Shown here piece by piece: positions 25,712 through 38,160 of a stretch of DNA of 64,000 nt; position 1 is the stretch's first letter; every line of letters starts with the position of its first letter. The notes below the pieces were generated by a model. That model searched no databases. It saw only the letters and a program-made list of their open reading frames with translations, and was not told the origin of the DNA. A program made the translations under genes and the position numbers. Origin of the DNA: Colletes latitarsis (taxonomy: Eukaryota > Arthropoda > Insecta > Hymenoptera > Colletidae); assembly GCF_051014445.1 (NCBI RefSeq), contig NC_135143.1, positions 3,348,001-3,412,000 of the forward strand. The letters run 5' to 3'.

Positions 25712-25956
25712 TACAAGGATACTAATTTGTTGATTGAGGCTTCGTTAAAAAGTTACAGAAACATTTCCGGCCACGTAATTGAGCCCTGCAACCAAAAATA
25801 AGTTTTTCAGAATGATTTGAAATTTTTTAATGTAATTTTCAATAACTTTTTAATGAAGCCTCAGTCAATTAATTGGTACCAATTCTTGATTTTCGTTTTA
25901 TTTTGGCCTCTAGAATCTCCCATTAAAATTTTTCCCAGGGGTGGCCAAATACCCTG
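25712..25956. mobile_element. Family A copy 4, left end missing
   Basis: Begins inside the left arm at AAGGATACTAATTTGTTGATT and runs through a short form to a complete right arm ending GGTGGCCAAATACCCTG before TA. The first ~70 bases of the left arm are deleted. Confidence 0.8.
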
Positions 25957-27383
25957 TATAAAAGGTAGAATTAGAATATAAATATGTTTACACGTACAAT
26001 AATCGTTATAAAGGTACACAAAAATTTTATACTTTTTGAATGGGAATGAAAAGTGTGTAAATCGAGAAACTTATCCTTTATTTGGTTAAATATAAGATTA
26101 AATAAGGTTGAAAGTAACGTTAACGTCATCCTTAAACGTCGAATGTCTCGTTTTCGTATTGATCGAGCCATCAGCGACGTTCGCGTCAACCCTTAGTTCG
26201 ACGAGGAACCAACAAAGAGCTCGTGTCGCGAGAATTTCTACTTCCCTGGGGTAGTTCCTGCTTTGAGAAACGGAGATTCGCGACTTTGCGCGTAGAATCT
26301 ATGACGTTTTCGTGTTTTCCGCGACGTGAAAACGGAAATTAGAGAACACCGAATGTCGAGCATTTTCTGCAGATATCCGCTTTCATCTTTTGCCCCAGAA
26401 CCATGCGGTACAATGTGTTTTAAACGAATAAGAAACGAAATACAAAGCGGCATTCAACCGTTTCGCTGCAATTTTGAAACGGCACGTCTTTCACGATGTT
26501 GTTAATTACTTTCGTCGGGACAAACATTACTGTAATTAATTTGTACATTTATTTATTTCGCGACAGCTTGGGATTACGTTGTAAAACGGCGATTCGTTGA
26601 ACCCTGCCTTTTAACTATGCTTCCTCTGTATGTTGTATCTTTATGAACTTGTGTTTTGTTTCGTTGCGACGGATGAAGCTGTCAGACAAGAAGAAAGTCC
26701 TGAGTATATTCAGATTTAATGGAGAGATTTTTGACCATAGTTATTTATTAAATTATGGATATTCGATTTCAACGATAACACACCTTTTTATTAAATTCTT
26801 GTTTCTTTACTTTTAAATTCTTAAAAATACAAAAAGAATTTTTTCAAAAAATATTCCCCATCACATACTTAAATTCGAAAAATGAATGTTACTCAGAATG
26901 TATATTTATAATTTCTTATTATTTATTTTCATTTTACTTCCAGTTATAGAATAAGAGATTTTATAAGAGTTTATAATTTATAATGTAGTTTACTGTATTT
27001 TCTAATATTATGATATCAACGTATAATTTTACTCTTTAAACAAATTATAACGGTTAATTCATATATACAATTGTAAAGAGTTTGAGAAGATCTTTTTGCC
27101 TTATTACTATTAAACATACAATTTTTCAAAATTAAGTGCGTGATGGGGGAGATTTCTTTAAAGAAATTTATTTTGAAATCCTTTATTACAGCAACGTAGA
27201 GCATTAAAGACTATAATATTTTGTATTTAACTTTTTTTCAATACACTTATAGTTTCAGAGATATTAGCAAATATATAAAAAATCAAAATTCCTTGGAAGA
27301 GATGAAAACACCCCTAGAACCGTTGTTGGGCCAAAATGGAAAAAAGTAATGTGATTAGGTTCACATGTACTTGATTTGTGCAA
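25957..27383. other. Intronic sequence with GC-rich island at about 26110-26520
   Basis: The island has CpG-rich sequence and no recognised exon. 26700-27380 is AT-rich with nothing assignable. Confidence 0.35.
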
Positions 27384-27720
27384 AACTTCAAATTTTTTGA
27401 AACTACGTACCAACTGAATATGGATATTTTAAACAAGATGGGGATATCTGTGCTCGTACATAATAGAAACGAACATTTACTAAAGCATTTAGAAACCGAG
27501 GATAAGAAATACATTTAATATGAGAATACTCAGCGAAAACGAGCTGAGATAATCTGCCTGCTGAACTCTTAAGAAAAACCACCTCAACGATATTCCAAGC
27601 CAAATTTACATCCTCGTAAAGTTCTTCCATGCGTTTAGTGGGATGCCCAACTAATGAAACTATTACGTCCAACACCTATTATGGTCGATTAGAAACATTA
27701 CAAGGATTATTGAATAGAAA
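27384..27720 (+). pseudogene. mariner transposase relic
   Basis: One uninterrupted reading frame of about 112 codons, with only nonsense changes, reads like the middle of a mariner transposase. It has YQLNMDILNKMGISV, then RNEHLLKHLETEDKKY (family TGDEKW, first catalytic Asp retained in the ED at 27501), then YENTQRKRAE, KPPQRYSKPNLHPRKVLPCV and a stop where the family has Trp before WD. Five in-frame stops are present; the one before WD and the one after YI fit C-to-T or G-to-A decay. The second and third catalytic Asp regions are missing. No terminal repeats were confidently found, although TTAGGTTCACATG at 27355 could be a decayed left end. The 90-codon frame on the opposite strand is a shadow. 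Confidence 0.8.
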
Positions 27721-28740
27721 TAAAATGATTTTTATCTAGAGTGCCCATAGAAAAATAAAGATTTTCTATAAAAAATGTTGTGATATTATCTTAGATTATT
27801 TATTTTATGCGTTGTAACATTTCTCAATGGGTGACAAATTTAGAAAACATTTCGATAAAATATAAAAAAAAGTTTTACAAGCTTTGTCAAAGAAATGAAA
27901 GTGAATTATGTTTTCCCATAAAATGTAGGGATATACTTGAAGTATCGGTTTAAATTGTGGTATAAAATTCAACAGTAACTTGTTGGATAATGTAATACTT
28001 TGAAGAAGTCGATCTTTCCTCGTGGTTCATTAATATACATTTATCTAAGAGTCTGACAGCCATTTATTAACCGTTACAAATTTCTTTGACGGTGACGGGT
28101 TAATGTTACAGAAAATGTAATTACTCACATTCATTTTTAAATTAGAAGGGGAAACGCTTACGTAGTTAAATCCCTAACGTCAATCGTATTCTTAATTTTA
28201 CAGTAAATTACGATAGAAACAAAAATCTCTCGAGTACCGAAGCGATTGAAGACAAGAAAACTAATTTCTATCCTTCGTATAATTTTAAAAGATTAGAACA
28301 TAATTGTTTACCTTTAACTTAGCTTAAAGCTAATTTTAATTGGCATAGTCATTTTCGTTTCAATTTTGTTTATTCACTTTGTTTGTCGAGCCGGATTTGT
28401 GTTGACAAAATTTGTCTTCGGGGCGGATATCCAGCGGAAAATATCGACGCGTCGCGTATGACAGAAACAGCGAAGTACAACGAATATAAAAGACGAAAAG
28501 AGGATTCGAGAAACGACGGAAGATAGAACGAACGTGGAAAGCCGTGAAGAAGATTGCAGGAAAAGCGGTATCGATCGTGCGCCTGACAGTCGCTTTTCTC
28601 GAAACCGTGTATCCTCGATTACAAACCGGAATCGTACAAATAAATCTAAAGACGTCTTTCGACATCGCGTCTAAGGAAATCACTGGTTCAAAAAGGAAGA
28701 TGAAAATAATATTAACAGAAACGAATGCAGATCTCTTTAA
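27721..28740. other. Intronic sequence; GC-rich patch at 28370-28690
   Basis: A short inverted motif TTAACCGTTAC / GTGACGGGTTAA spans about 28070-28105. The patch at 28370-28690 is CpG-rich with open frames on both strands and no domain. Confidence 0.35.
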
Positions 28741-28977
28741 TACACTGTCACGGCACCCATATAAGAATTTTCACTAAAGAGGTAAAAAGATTAATTCTCA
28801 AGATTAGATGATAAAGAAAATTAATCTATGGAAGGACTCTTTTATTTTAACGAGGCTGTAAAAATAAGTTCTATGACAAATTGTAGGTATGCTAGTTTCC
28901 AATTGTTTAAAAACAAAAAGTTTCGGTTTCGTGGACAATTCGGGAGCTTGGTGGAGTTTGTTTTGGTAGTCAACGTG
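28741..28977 (+). mobile_element. TTAA-flanked MITE, copy 1
   Basis: 237 bp between TTAA at 28737-28740 and TTAA at 28978-28981. Left end TACACTGTCACGGCACCC, right end GGTAGTCAACGTG. Internal blocks (TAATTCTCAAGA, AACGAGGCTGTAAAAATAAG, GGTATGCTA, TTCCAATTGT) are shared with 35826-36028. piggyBac-type target; non-coding. Confidence 0.75.
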
Positions 28978-28981
28978 TTAA

Positions 28982-31161
28982 TACTCTTTTAATTCTAGAT
29001 AATTCTTATTGGTCTCTAATTTATTATTCGTGAACATGATATTGTGTATTGTAAAATAACGAAAACATCTAAGTTCACCGATCAAATCGCAGAGCAGACA
29101 CAAATACCCATAATATTTTCCGACAGATGACTTTAATATCTTTTTTTATTGAAAATAATAATTATTTAAATAAAACAGTACTTTTGCAAATATATTAATT
29201 GAAACATTTAGATGTGTTGTCTCCACTTTGCTTGTCGATACACATTACATTTCCTTATTTTATTTGTACATAAATTTGACCACATACACACACATAATCC
29301 GGCTAATTGTGCAATGGCGTGGATAATAGATTGGTGTCGTTCCAATGAAAAGTATAAATGATATCGATACCGTTTACGAAACAATGCAAGTACTTACTTA
29401 CTATTGGTCATGTTTGTTACTTCATAAGTAGATAAAAAGGATTTCTTACTTTTTTTTACGCTATAATTATAAATTATATTTCTTGAAGCAGAAAAGTCGA
29501 AACACTGATTTCTCAATTGAAATGAAACTATAATTTCCAATGTTCTGGATAATCTAATGCAAACTATTGTTTTCGTAAGCATTACCAGCGATATACAGAA
29601 TAACGGACGTTTAATTTCAATTTTATTCTTTGAAATTTCAGCGCTTTTGTTGGGCCCAGTTTTTTCCTCCGCAATCGAATGCATCGCGGCAATTCAATTA
29701 ACGCAATTGCAGCGAATGAAAAGCGGAAGCCTGCTTTGAATTTTGCAATTCGCTGCGTTTTTGTAATGTGTGTTTTTTTCTGCTTCAAATATTTTATGCT
29801 TGAAAATGGTTTTTAACGCAAATTAAATTAACTGTAATGTAAAATGCAATACAGACCGGAATTCATAAAAATGAATTTTTCGACATTCTGAAATGGGGAA
29901 AAAAGCAGATTACGAATGATTGCATGAATAATTTCGGTAGCTTTCAATAGCTTCGATTCGTTTTAATCGCTCGTCGTGAAAAGTATATAAACAATACTGG
30001 GAAACAAGTAGAATTAATTCGGATGAAATGGGATAAAAGCGTTTTCAACTTCTCAAATCTTCTCAGTTTAAAAAAATTATAATCATCGAAACGAAAAATA
30101 CCATAAATACGTAGAAAAACTAGTACTATCCTCCTCAAAATAGAACATTATTTTGGGATGATATTTATCCAAAAATGGCTAAAGTTATCTATAAGATATC
30201 CCCAAAGATCAGTCATATTAACACCTCACAAAAATTAATTTTTTATTTCATTAGGATTTTAGAAGTTTCGCGTAAAATTTCCAGTATAGATCAAATATTT
30301 TTTTTAAAAAACTAAATATATTTCAGAATTCACACGTTGTAAAAAAATTGTCGAAATAAACTTGTACGCTATGTTTATTTAGTTGTTGGATACCTATTTT
30401 TCCACAATATTTTTCACAGCTCTTGCTTGTTCATAAAAACACTCGTATCCGTCGATATGTTTTTGTTTATGGTGTTGTTACATCCTAAAACACACACCTG
30501 GTTTAGTTCGAAACATACGTTTATAGAGGAAACGCAATGTTGTGCCATAATACTTGTTTCTTCTTTTTTTTTTAATACTTTACCCCCTTCGATGAAAGCA
30601 AGTATACGTAAGTTGTGGGTAATCCCAGGGTTAAATAATATAGGAGTGCAACTTTGAAAGCGAAAAGCAGACTGTGTTATGAGCAAAAGTGTGAGGATAA
30701 AGGAAACATATTGTTCTTATAACTTACTTAGGCGAAAGTAGCAATGAGGCTAGAAACGTAAAAGTAGTTACTAACTTTACTGCCTAGCGTTGCAGACAAT
30801 CACATTTTACATAATATAATGAGACTAGAACTAACACACTTATGCTATCGATGTCGAAACTACATAAAAACAATAATCATGTGTCGCAATAATAATACAA
30901 TATTATTTCATAAAGTTCCTAGTTATCGCTTCTGTTTGTTTACTAGTAAATAAACTTTGCCAAGTGTCTAATTACATACTTCGACAGCTACTCTAACTCC
31001 ATGCTTTCTAATCTTTTTTACATCATGACACAGTTAGGAAAGCAGCATACTATTTTTACTATTTACATACTATTTACGGTACTATTTTTCAGATAGTAGT
31101 GAGTGTTTAACAGTTATAGTAGTTTGTATTGCATTACATTCTTTTTCTAGTGATTTTTATA
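28982..31161. other. AT-rich intronic sequence without recognised features
   Basis: Several open frames below 100 codons, none with a recognised domain. No RNA gene or repeat copy seen. Confidence 0.35.
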
Positions 31162-31494
31162 CAGGATGTTCGGCCACCCCTGGGAAAAATTTTAATGGGA
31201 GATTCTAGAGGCCAAAATAAGACGAAAATCAAGAATATCAATTTCTTGACTGAGGTTTCGTTAAAAAATTATTAACGTTTAAAGTTCCGTCTGTAGCTAC
31301 ACAGTATATTTTTAGTAATTGACCCCCGCAATCGAAAATAATTTTTCCGTGAATGATTTGAAATTTTTTAATTTAATTTTTTAATAACTTTTTAATGAAG
31401 CCACAATCAAGAAATTGGTATTCTTGATTTTCGTCTTATTTTGGCCTCTAGAATCCCCCATTAAAATTTTTTCCAGGAGTGGCCGAACACCCTG
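31162..31494. mobile_element. Family A copy 5, compact complete form
   Basis: The shortest intact member (333 bp), TA on both sides, arms CAGGATGTTCGGCCACCCC and GTGGCCGAACACCCTG. It retains only part of the internal block (GACCCCCGCAATCGAAAATA), consistent with internal deletion of a longer parent. Confidence 0.9.
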
Positions 31495-34400
31495 TATAAT
31501 AAAGAAAGTGAGGTTTTGAACATAGTTTTGTTCAGATAAAATGATTCTATCTACTGCAATAATATTATTAATCTTTGTACTGTATTAAAATAATACACAA
31601 TTCTTTACGATCAAATTAAACTACTTATCCTCCAGAAGATTTACTTTAATAATTGCGATCGACTTCTCAAATATAACTCTTTTATATTAAACAACGATTA
31701 TTTGTTCTAAAATATAATCGTAAAATCTTTAAGAAATGTAACACAGTATTAAAAACGTATCGTGCGAAACAAATTATAAGAAAATTAGTCGTTAATTAAG
31801 TCGAATATTTTTATATTTTTTTATTGGCGAATAAATTTTCCTTTCTATCGTTCGTTAAAAATATTTAGTTTGCTACGTATCGTCGAAAATGTCCAAATTT
31901 GGCCACTTTCCCCTGCTTGCAGCAGAGCGAGCGTGTCCGTAATTATTTTTATTTTTAAACGTAGTTTATTTTTTATTCTTTTGCTCGCCATGGGTTCACC
32001 GTAAATAATTCCCGGAAACAGGTAAAGCAGCAAACTAGGTACGATGAACGCTTTGGAAGTTATCTAAATGTTGACGCTGCTTATTGGACGCGGCAGGTAA
32101 CTGATGGGGTGGGAGGTTGGTGTTCGATAATTAGTCGTGTTGACATTGGTTGGCGACGTGCATACCCATAGCCCTAACCGATAAACTGTCACAAGGTGGC
32201 CATCGAGCAACGTCCTTCGATCCCTGGTATTAATTGCGCGCCCTCCGGCTCGACATCCCTTTGACGCGCCGTTCCAGTTACGCGCACCGATTATTTCTTT
32301 CTCGTGGCTGGTTGGAGCACGCTCGATTCACCGTCGGCTTTTATTTCGACACAGTTTCGCGCGACGTTCGCTCGCCAAGAGAGCTCAGGTAAATGAGTGG
32401 CGTTCGTTAAATTTTAATGAAGTCTCTTTACACCGAATCCCGAATTGTTTGCCGTGCCAGGTGAATTAGATTTTGTTGAATTTTAGAATAAGGCGGAGAA
32501 CGGAGTGTGATTCCAGAGAACGAACCAAATATCACGGAAACGCTGTTGAAATTCTATTTTCACCGAATAATATTTATTTAATAAAATATATAATATTTTA
32601 ATTACACGTTCTTACTTTTCGCCTTCGCAGTTTTACTATTAAACTCAACTCGTTCATTTTGATCCATGAAAAACTATTTAAATTTGTATGATTCTTACAA
32701 TATTAGAATTAATAACATGATTGTTTTTAATAATATTCGAGTATTTTTATCACATTATAACAGTAGTATCGTTATTCAAATATTCAGTAATATTTCTTGA
32801 AATTGTGAAATAAGATTTTGTTAGTAATTTTATCAATGTCTAAAAAAGATGTTTAGAAAATTAAAATGGTCCACCGACGACTAACAGAATAAATAATCTT
32901 AAATATGCATATTTTTAAATACTTAATTGCATGGTCAATGTGTTAAAATTGAAAAGTTTTGATAGTAAAGAATTTACAAATACATATAATAATGAAGAAA
33001 CGTTACACAAGAATACGAAATATAAAACTTTAGTGTCAGGTCAAAATGGAAAGTCATCGAGAGGATCTATCGAGGTGACGGTGTTTGAGGGTTAAAAAAG
33101 AAATTTGTTCAAATATACGTATGTAGAGTAAATGTACATAATATGGAAAATAATAAATTGTATCTGATTTAAATTCATTTTTAATATTAACACCCCAACA
33201 CTTACGTGTACTGCACTTCTAATAAGCAATTTATTCCAGACTTCTTTATAATTTTACTTACTTTTCGAGGTAAATGGAAAGGCTTGTTTAAGACTGTTTT
33301 ATTAGTCGTTATTTATCATCGACAAGCATAATCTTTAACATCGAGTAACGCGGGTAGAGACCATTTATATAGTAAAACAGACAGCTGAAGGATCAACAAC
33401 TTATAATTTAGTTCGAAATATATCTTCATCGCTTACTATAAAATAATAACCTCCGAGTCATCGCAAAATACAAATTTCCATCTTCGTCATTGATCGTCGT
33501 GAAATTATTTAGCTTGCGAAAGTCTTCCCAAAGGGTTAATGTATAACATTAATATTAATGTTTTCGACGTTAACTACGCGCGCACGTTTAATATCTTCAT
33601 ATTTACACCCTTAAGAGTTACCGTGAAATAATTTACTTTGGTCTAAGGTATTATGTCCCCAAAGGGGTAATACGCGCACAAAAACATTAATAATTTGTGC
33701 CGTCGCCACGTCCGTATATTTACATTTTATGTAGCATGAATTTCTAGCAGAGTTTGTACGTGTATCTTTCTGCTCGCGAAAGTGAATTTAAAACCGTTAG
33801 AAGTTCTCCAGTGCGCTCCAGCTATTATATTTAATGGAAAACCATGAAACAAGCGCGCGATGAACTGTCATGATGAATCATTTTCGCTAAAGAAGGAAGC
33901 ACTTAGGAGCAAAAGTGAAACCATCGGATACTTACGTATGCAAGGCTGTACAGGGTGATTCTAGAAACTAGGCCGACCTATTGCTCTTTTCTAAGCAAGC
34001 CTAAAGAAGATTGGCAGAGAGAAATGTTGCACCGCGTACTTAGATTGCTTTCTATCGTCTAAATTTTTCAGCAAATGCAACGATATATACTAGCTAGGTG
34101 CAACTGTAATTTCTTTTCGAAACGAAACGTCTGTTTCTTCGCGAATCGAGTTTTCTTACGTATTATAAAAATATTCAGAAATTGGAAAATGAATCGTTTA
34201 TTTGTGTATTTCATGCTTAATGTTGAACAGCTTTGCAGTATTGCATCGTATTACAGGTTTACGATGCTTCACAAACGTAATTATAAACCTGTTTTATTAA
34301 CAAATACATATCTCATTAAATATTCACCTTTCGAATCGTGTACCTTGATACGTTTATATTTGGAATAACGCAAGAGAAATGATTTATATAAGAGAATATA

Positions 34401-34519
34401 CGTGACTTTAAAAGAGCAAACTTCTAGTTTATAGGTGCACCGATGCATCTTTTGAGAAAAACCAGTCTCTGGGAGTTGTACAATATCTTTTAATCAGTTT
34501 CCTTTATATTCATAAGAAG
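31495..34519. other. Intronic sequence with GC-rich island at about 31880-32400
   Basis: The island is CpG-rich with no recognised exon. TACAGGGTGATTCTAGAAAC at about 33949 shares the TACAGGGTG start with family A but then diverges. No gene seen. Confidence 0.35.
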
Positions 34520-35506
34520 ATACTAGAGGCCAAAATAAGACGAAAATCAAGAATATCAATTTCTTGACTGAGGCTTCATTAAAAAGTTATTAAAAACTTT
34601 CAAATCGTTCTGAAAAAATTATTTTTTATTGCGGGGCTTAATTACAATCATTTTTTATGAATACACGTACCCCAGAAATCCTACCCACTTTCGAGAAAAA
34701 AATTAGAGTAGGTACTGAAATTTTTAGAAGAAATTAAAAAATTTCAAATCATACTAAAAAAATTATATTTAGTTACAGGGGTCAATTACAAGCATTTTTG
34801 GTGAATAGGCACACCCCCGAATTCCTACGCACTTTCAAGACAAAAATTCTTTACCGAAAATGTAATGTGAGGCCAAAAATGCTTCCCTGAAATTCATGTG
34901 AATCCTTGAAACGTCATAACTTCAGAACGGATTGAAGGATTTTAATTTTTCCAGAGGCAAATAACGCGTATTTTAGTGAAGAATAAGTAAAAATTCTAAC
35001 AATATTGAAAAAGTTGTTCCTTGACTCCGTAAAGTGAGAAAAACCACATAAAAATGGTCCAATTTTCAAGCAGCCATAACTCCTGCAATAGTGAATATAT
35101 TTAAATGAAACTTTTTTCTGAAGTAGGGTTCATGGATACCTACAAAAAAGTATTAGACAACTTTTCTGTAGAGCGTCAAGTAAATTTATTAAAAATGAAA
35201 AACAAATTTTTAAGAAAAGTCGACAGGGGAGTAGCTGCCTAATTTTTTCGGCGAAAAAAAAATTTCAAATCGTTCTGAAAAAATTATTTTCGATTGCAGG
35301 AGTCAATTACAATAATTTTTGATGAATAGACCTACTCCCGAAATTCTACCCATTTTCTAGAAAAAAATTCAGCACGAGCGGAACTTTAAACGTTAATAAC
35401 TTTTTAAAGAAGCCTCCACCAGCAAATTAGTATTCTTAATTTTCGTTTCATTTTGGCCTCTAGAATCTTTCATTAAAATTTTTTCCAGGGGTGGCCGAAC
35501 ACCCTG
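34520..35506 (+). mobile_element. Family A copy 6, long form lacking the left tip
   Basis: Begins within the left arm (ACTAGAGGCCAAAATAAG). It carries two internal blocks, then the ~370-bp core (about 34890-35260, with GGATTGAAGGATTTTAAT, AAAATGGTCCAATTTTCAA, GAAACTTTTTTCTGAAGTAG and ACAAAAAAGTATTAGACAA), then a further block and a full right arm to CACCCTG before TA. The left ~45 bases are absent. Confidence 0.85.
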
Positions 35507-35825
35507 TATAATAAGGGTGTCATTGGACTATTGAATATTTCTATTTGTTACGCTATAATTTGAAGAAACATTTTAAATATTTTTAAACAAGGGAAAACTG
35601 ATAGTCAACGTATTCAATTTGTCATGCGAAATATTTTTATAATTCTAATATTTTTCGCAATTGTCTGATTAGAACATCCTATATTTTTGTAAGCATCGAT
35701 AAAGGTCAATAAAGTTTTCTTCATTTCTTAGTAACTTACCTTATGGAATTCTAATAAAATTAAATTGAAATATACGATTTTTATGAATTTATAGATTAAT
35801 TTTAGTACGAATATATATTTTTTAA
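35507..35825. other. AT-rich intronic spacer
   Basis: About 320 bases between two mobile elements; nothing recognised. Confidence 0.4.
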
Positions 35826-36028
35826 CTGTCACATCATTAAGGGATTAAAACAAGTAATTCTCAAGACTAAATGTTAAAGAAAATAAATATAGTTGGGATT
35901 CTCGAATTTTAACGAGGCTGTAAAAATAAGTTCAATGACAAGTGATAGGTATGCTAATTTCCAATTGTCTAAAAACAAAGTTTGGTTTTCATGGATAATT
36001 TAAGGGGTTTGGCCTGGCAGACAACATG
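35826..36028 (+). mobile_element. TTAA-flanked MITE, copy 2
   Basis: 203 bp between TTAA at 35822-35825 and TTAA at 36029-36032. Left end CTGTCACATCATTAAGGG, right end GGCAGACAACATG. Shares AACGAGGCTGTAAAAATAAG, GGTATGCTAATTTCCAATTG and flanking blocks with 28741-28977, same orientation. Confidence 0.75.
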
Positions 36029-36143
36029 TTAAGAAGAATCGAACTTCTCTGAATAGAAATGTAGACAGACTTTAAATATAAGTATTTCCTCGTAATTACT
36101 TCTATATTTAATACTAAGTAAATGAAATCGTAGATAACTGAGC

Positions 36144-37240
36144 CGTTTATTTTGAAAGTAGCGTAAGTCCATTTATGTTCAAATCGAGATATTGAAGGGT
36201 TTGCGTTGGATTAAATTTAAAAATATGGGTAACAGATGACATAGTGGAATAATTTTTTTGGGTTTCTAAGGATGTCAAATTTATCATCCCAATTAGCATA
36301 ATTAACATTATTTAAGAAATAATATGTTTTTAATTGCTATGGTTGGACTTGCGCCACTTTCAAAATCAACGAAATGACGTTTTCAATTCTTAAGAAAGCA
36401 CAAGTCCATAGGAAAACTAAATTTCCCTTGAAATAAAAATAAATATGTACACTTTTATGTTATAGAATCAAAAAAATATTCAACTTTTATTCTTTGTTAA
36501 ATAATTTTTACATTAAAATTAATATTCTTTTATTAATTATTACTCAGTCTTCTCCAGTTTGTGTATGCGAGAGGGATTTAAAATAACGATTGTGTGCAAG
36601 TGGTATGTAATGTAATAAATTCATTAGATCCTTGTATTTTAAGTTTGTGAGTGGTCTCGTTTTTTTGTATAGTGGTGCCAACTTGATATTATTAAAGTTT
36701 TTCGATCTTCCCTGTTGCGGTAGTAAATCCAATGTTTTGAATGGTGCATCCTCGTTTGTTGTCGTTTTGTAGGATAACTTAGATGGATCGAAACAAGTAA
36801 AAATACTCAGCAAGTGAAACAATACTGTCCATCACTCTGGTTTTCAACGCAGACTGCGCGAGAACAATGCGCTTTTTTCTGTGGACAGGCGCTGCTCTCT
36901 GTTTATAACAAATTCATTGCACATTGATATTTCAACTGTTACTTGGATAACACTATGCAACAAAATAAAAAAGCTGGGATCTCATAAAATTTTATTGCAT
37001 AATATTTTCCATATCCATTTAAAACTCTCACAATGAGACTTACGTCACTTTCAAAATAAACTTTTTCATCACTTCATTAACCAGCAAATTTTCGTGTTAG
37101 AAAATCTTAATGATTTTAAATATATTAGTAACAAGTTGCTTCAGAATGAAAAGATCATGTAAAAATGTAACTGTTAAGGTAGCTAACTCGATTTTTTTGG
37201 AAAATGGAAACACATCAAAACGTAAGTGACATTATGGAAA
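36144..37240 (-). mobile_element. Degraded DNA transposon with repeated ends (candidate)
   Basis: A motif close to GTTTATTTTGAAAGTGACGT followed by AAGTC occurs at 36144-36170 on the plus strand, and inverted at about 36342-36371 and 37034-37062. A shorter version (AAACGTAAGTGACATT) is at about 37218. The outer pair is in inverted orientation, as expected of terminal or subterminal repeats, and brackets a reverse-strand coding-like segment at 36541-36822. The family and exact borders are unknown to me. Confidence 0.4.
36541..36822 (-). pseudogene. Coding-like fragment, probable DNA-transposon protein C-terminus
   Basis: The minus-strand frame ends with TGA at 36541-36543, followed within 20 bases by an AATAAA-like signal. 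The last part reads LAPLYKKTRPLTNLKYKDLM then NLLHYIPLAHNRYFKSL. Its pattern (KYKDL.NLL.YIP..H..Y..L) looks to me like the tail of an insect DNA-transposon-encoded protein, though I cannot name the family with confidence. Codon use is less AT-driven than the surroundings. Upstream of 36822 the frame has no convincing start and a neighbouring frame looks continuous, so a frameshift or partial deletion is likely. It lies between the inverted repeats of 36144-37240. Confidence 0.4.
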
Positions 37241-37279
37241 TTTCGAGCAGTGTATGATATAATTCTCCCGTAAAATATG

Positions 37280-38160
37280 AGTTAAAATGGGCCCAGTTCC
37301 GTCGGGTACTTAAAAGCTGGAAGCAAACGCCATGCATCGTAATAAAACATTCCGAACGAAACGGGGAAACGCGTAAATTAATCGACGCGCACAAACATCC
37401 CCTAGTTCGGGGGTGAAAGGTGGGTCGGCTGTTCGCGGCGTTTTTCCAGCTTCGGTGTGCGAAAGCGTCGGCAGGTTACACGTCGTTACTCCAATATTCC
37501 GAGTTGCTAAAAAGGGAGAGACAAGGGACAAAAAGCGCGTAGTAACGAGCTACCATTTCGTCTTGATGGCCGCATTAGCCACGTTTCAATAGAGCAATTC
37601 GGGCGACGTTGTTTTCTCATAACCGTTGTTCCACGCCTCTCTCCGTCTCTGTCAGATTTCAAGAGGTCCTCTTGTCTTAGACAGGGAGAGAGAGAGAGAG
37701 AAAGAGAGAAAGACGATGCGTTCTGGAGCGAAAGTGTGCTGCAACGCCCCTTTCGTAACGTCGACGGCGTATTAGCACCAGGAATGCAAATAATTGTTCG
37801 ACGCAGTGTATACAGGGTGGCGAAAGCAACCCTGGAATGTAAATAGAGTCGACTTCCCAGTGCCCCTGTCTACTGGCCGGCTTCCTGGTTCGCTTCACGA
37901 TGTATTGGCCTCCCTTGGCGCGCGTACGTGCAGATACGAGAAACCTTGGCATCCCTTGGTTTCGCCCGGCATTCGCAGAACGATCCTCGCGAATCATTTC
38001 TCTCGATTACGAGTTCCCCCAAGACTGGTCTTTATCTTTCTATCGTCAAATTTTAAGGTTTCGATATCCTAAATTTGGTTTGTTTGGGGAAATAATAGTT
38101 TCTGCGAAAGCAAATATCCAAATATCTGACAAGGAGAATTTGTGCCGCCATTTGTAGATT
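37280..38160. other. GC/CpG-rich intronic island
   Basis: GC-rich sequence with overlapping open frames on both strands and no recognisable domain. It includes a (GA)n microsatellite at 37684 and a TATACAGGGTGGCG sequence at 37809. Candidate regulatory DNA. Confidence 0.35.
37684..37713. repeat. (GA)n microsatellite
   Basis: GGGAGAGAGAGAGAGAGAAA followed by further imperfect GA units. GAGA-type tracts can bind GAGA factor in insects; here that is only a possibility. Confidence 0.85.

Noticed and set aside
27403..27675. 90-codon minus-strand frame
   Set aside because: Antisense shadow of the mariner relic, whose plus-strand translation matches the family.
28065..28105. TTAACCGTTAC / GTGACGGGTTAA inverted motif as a complete MITE
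   Set aside because: Only about 40 bp long with no relatives in the window; too short to call an element.
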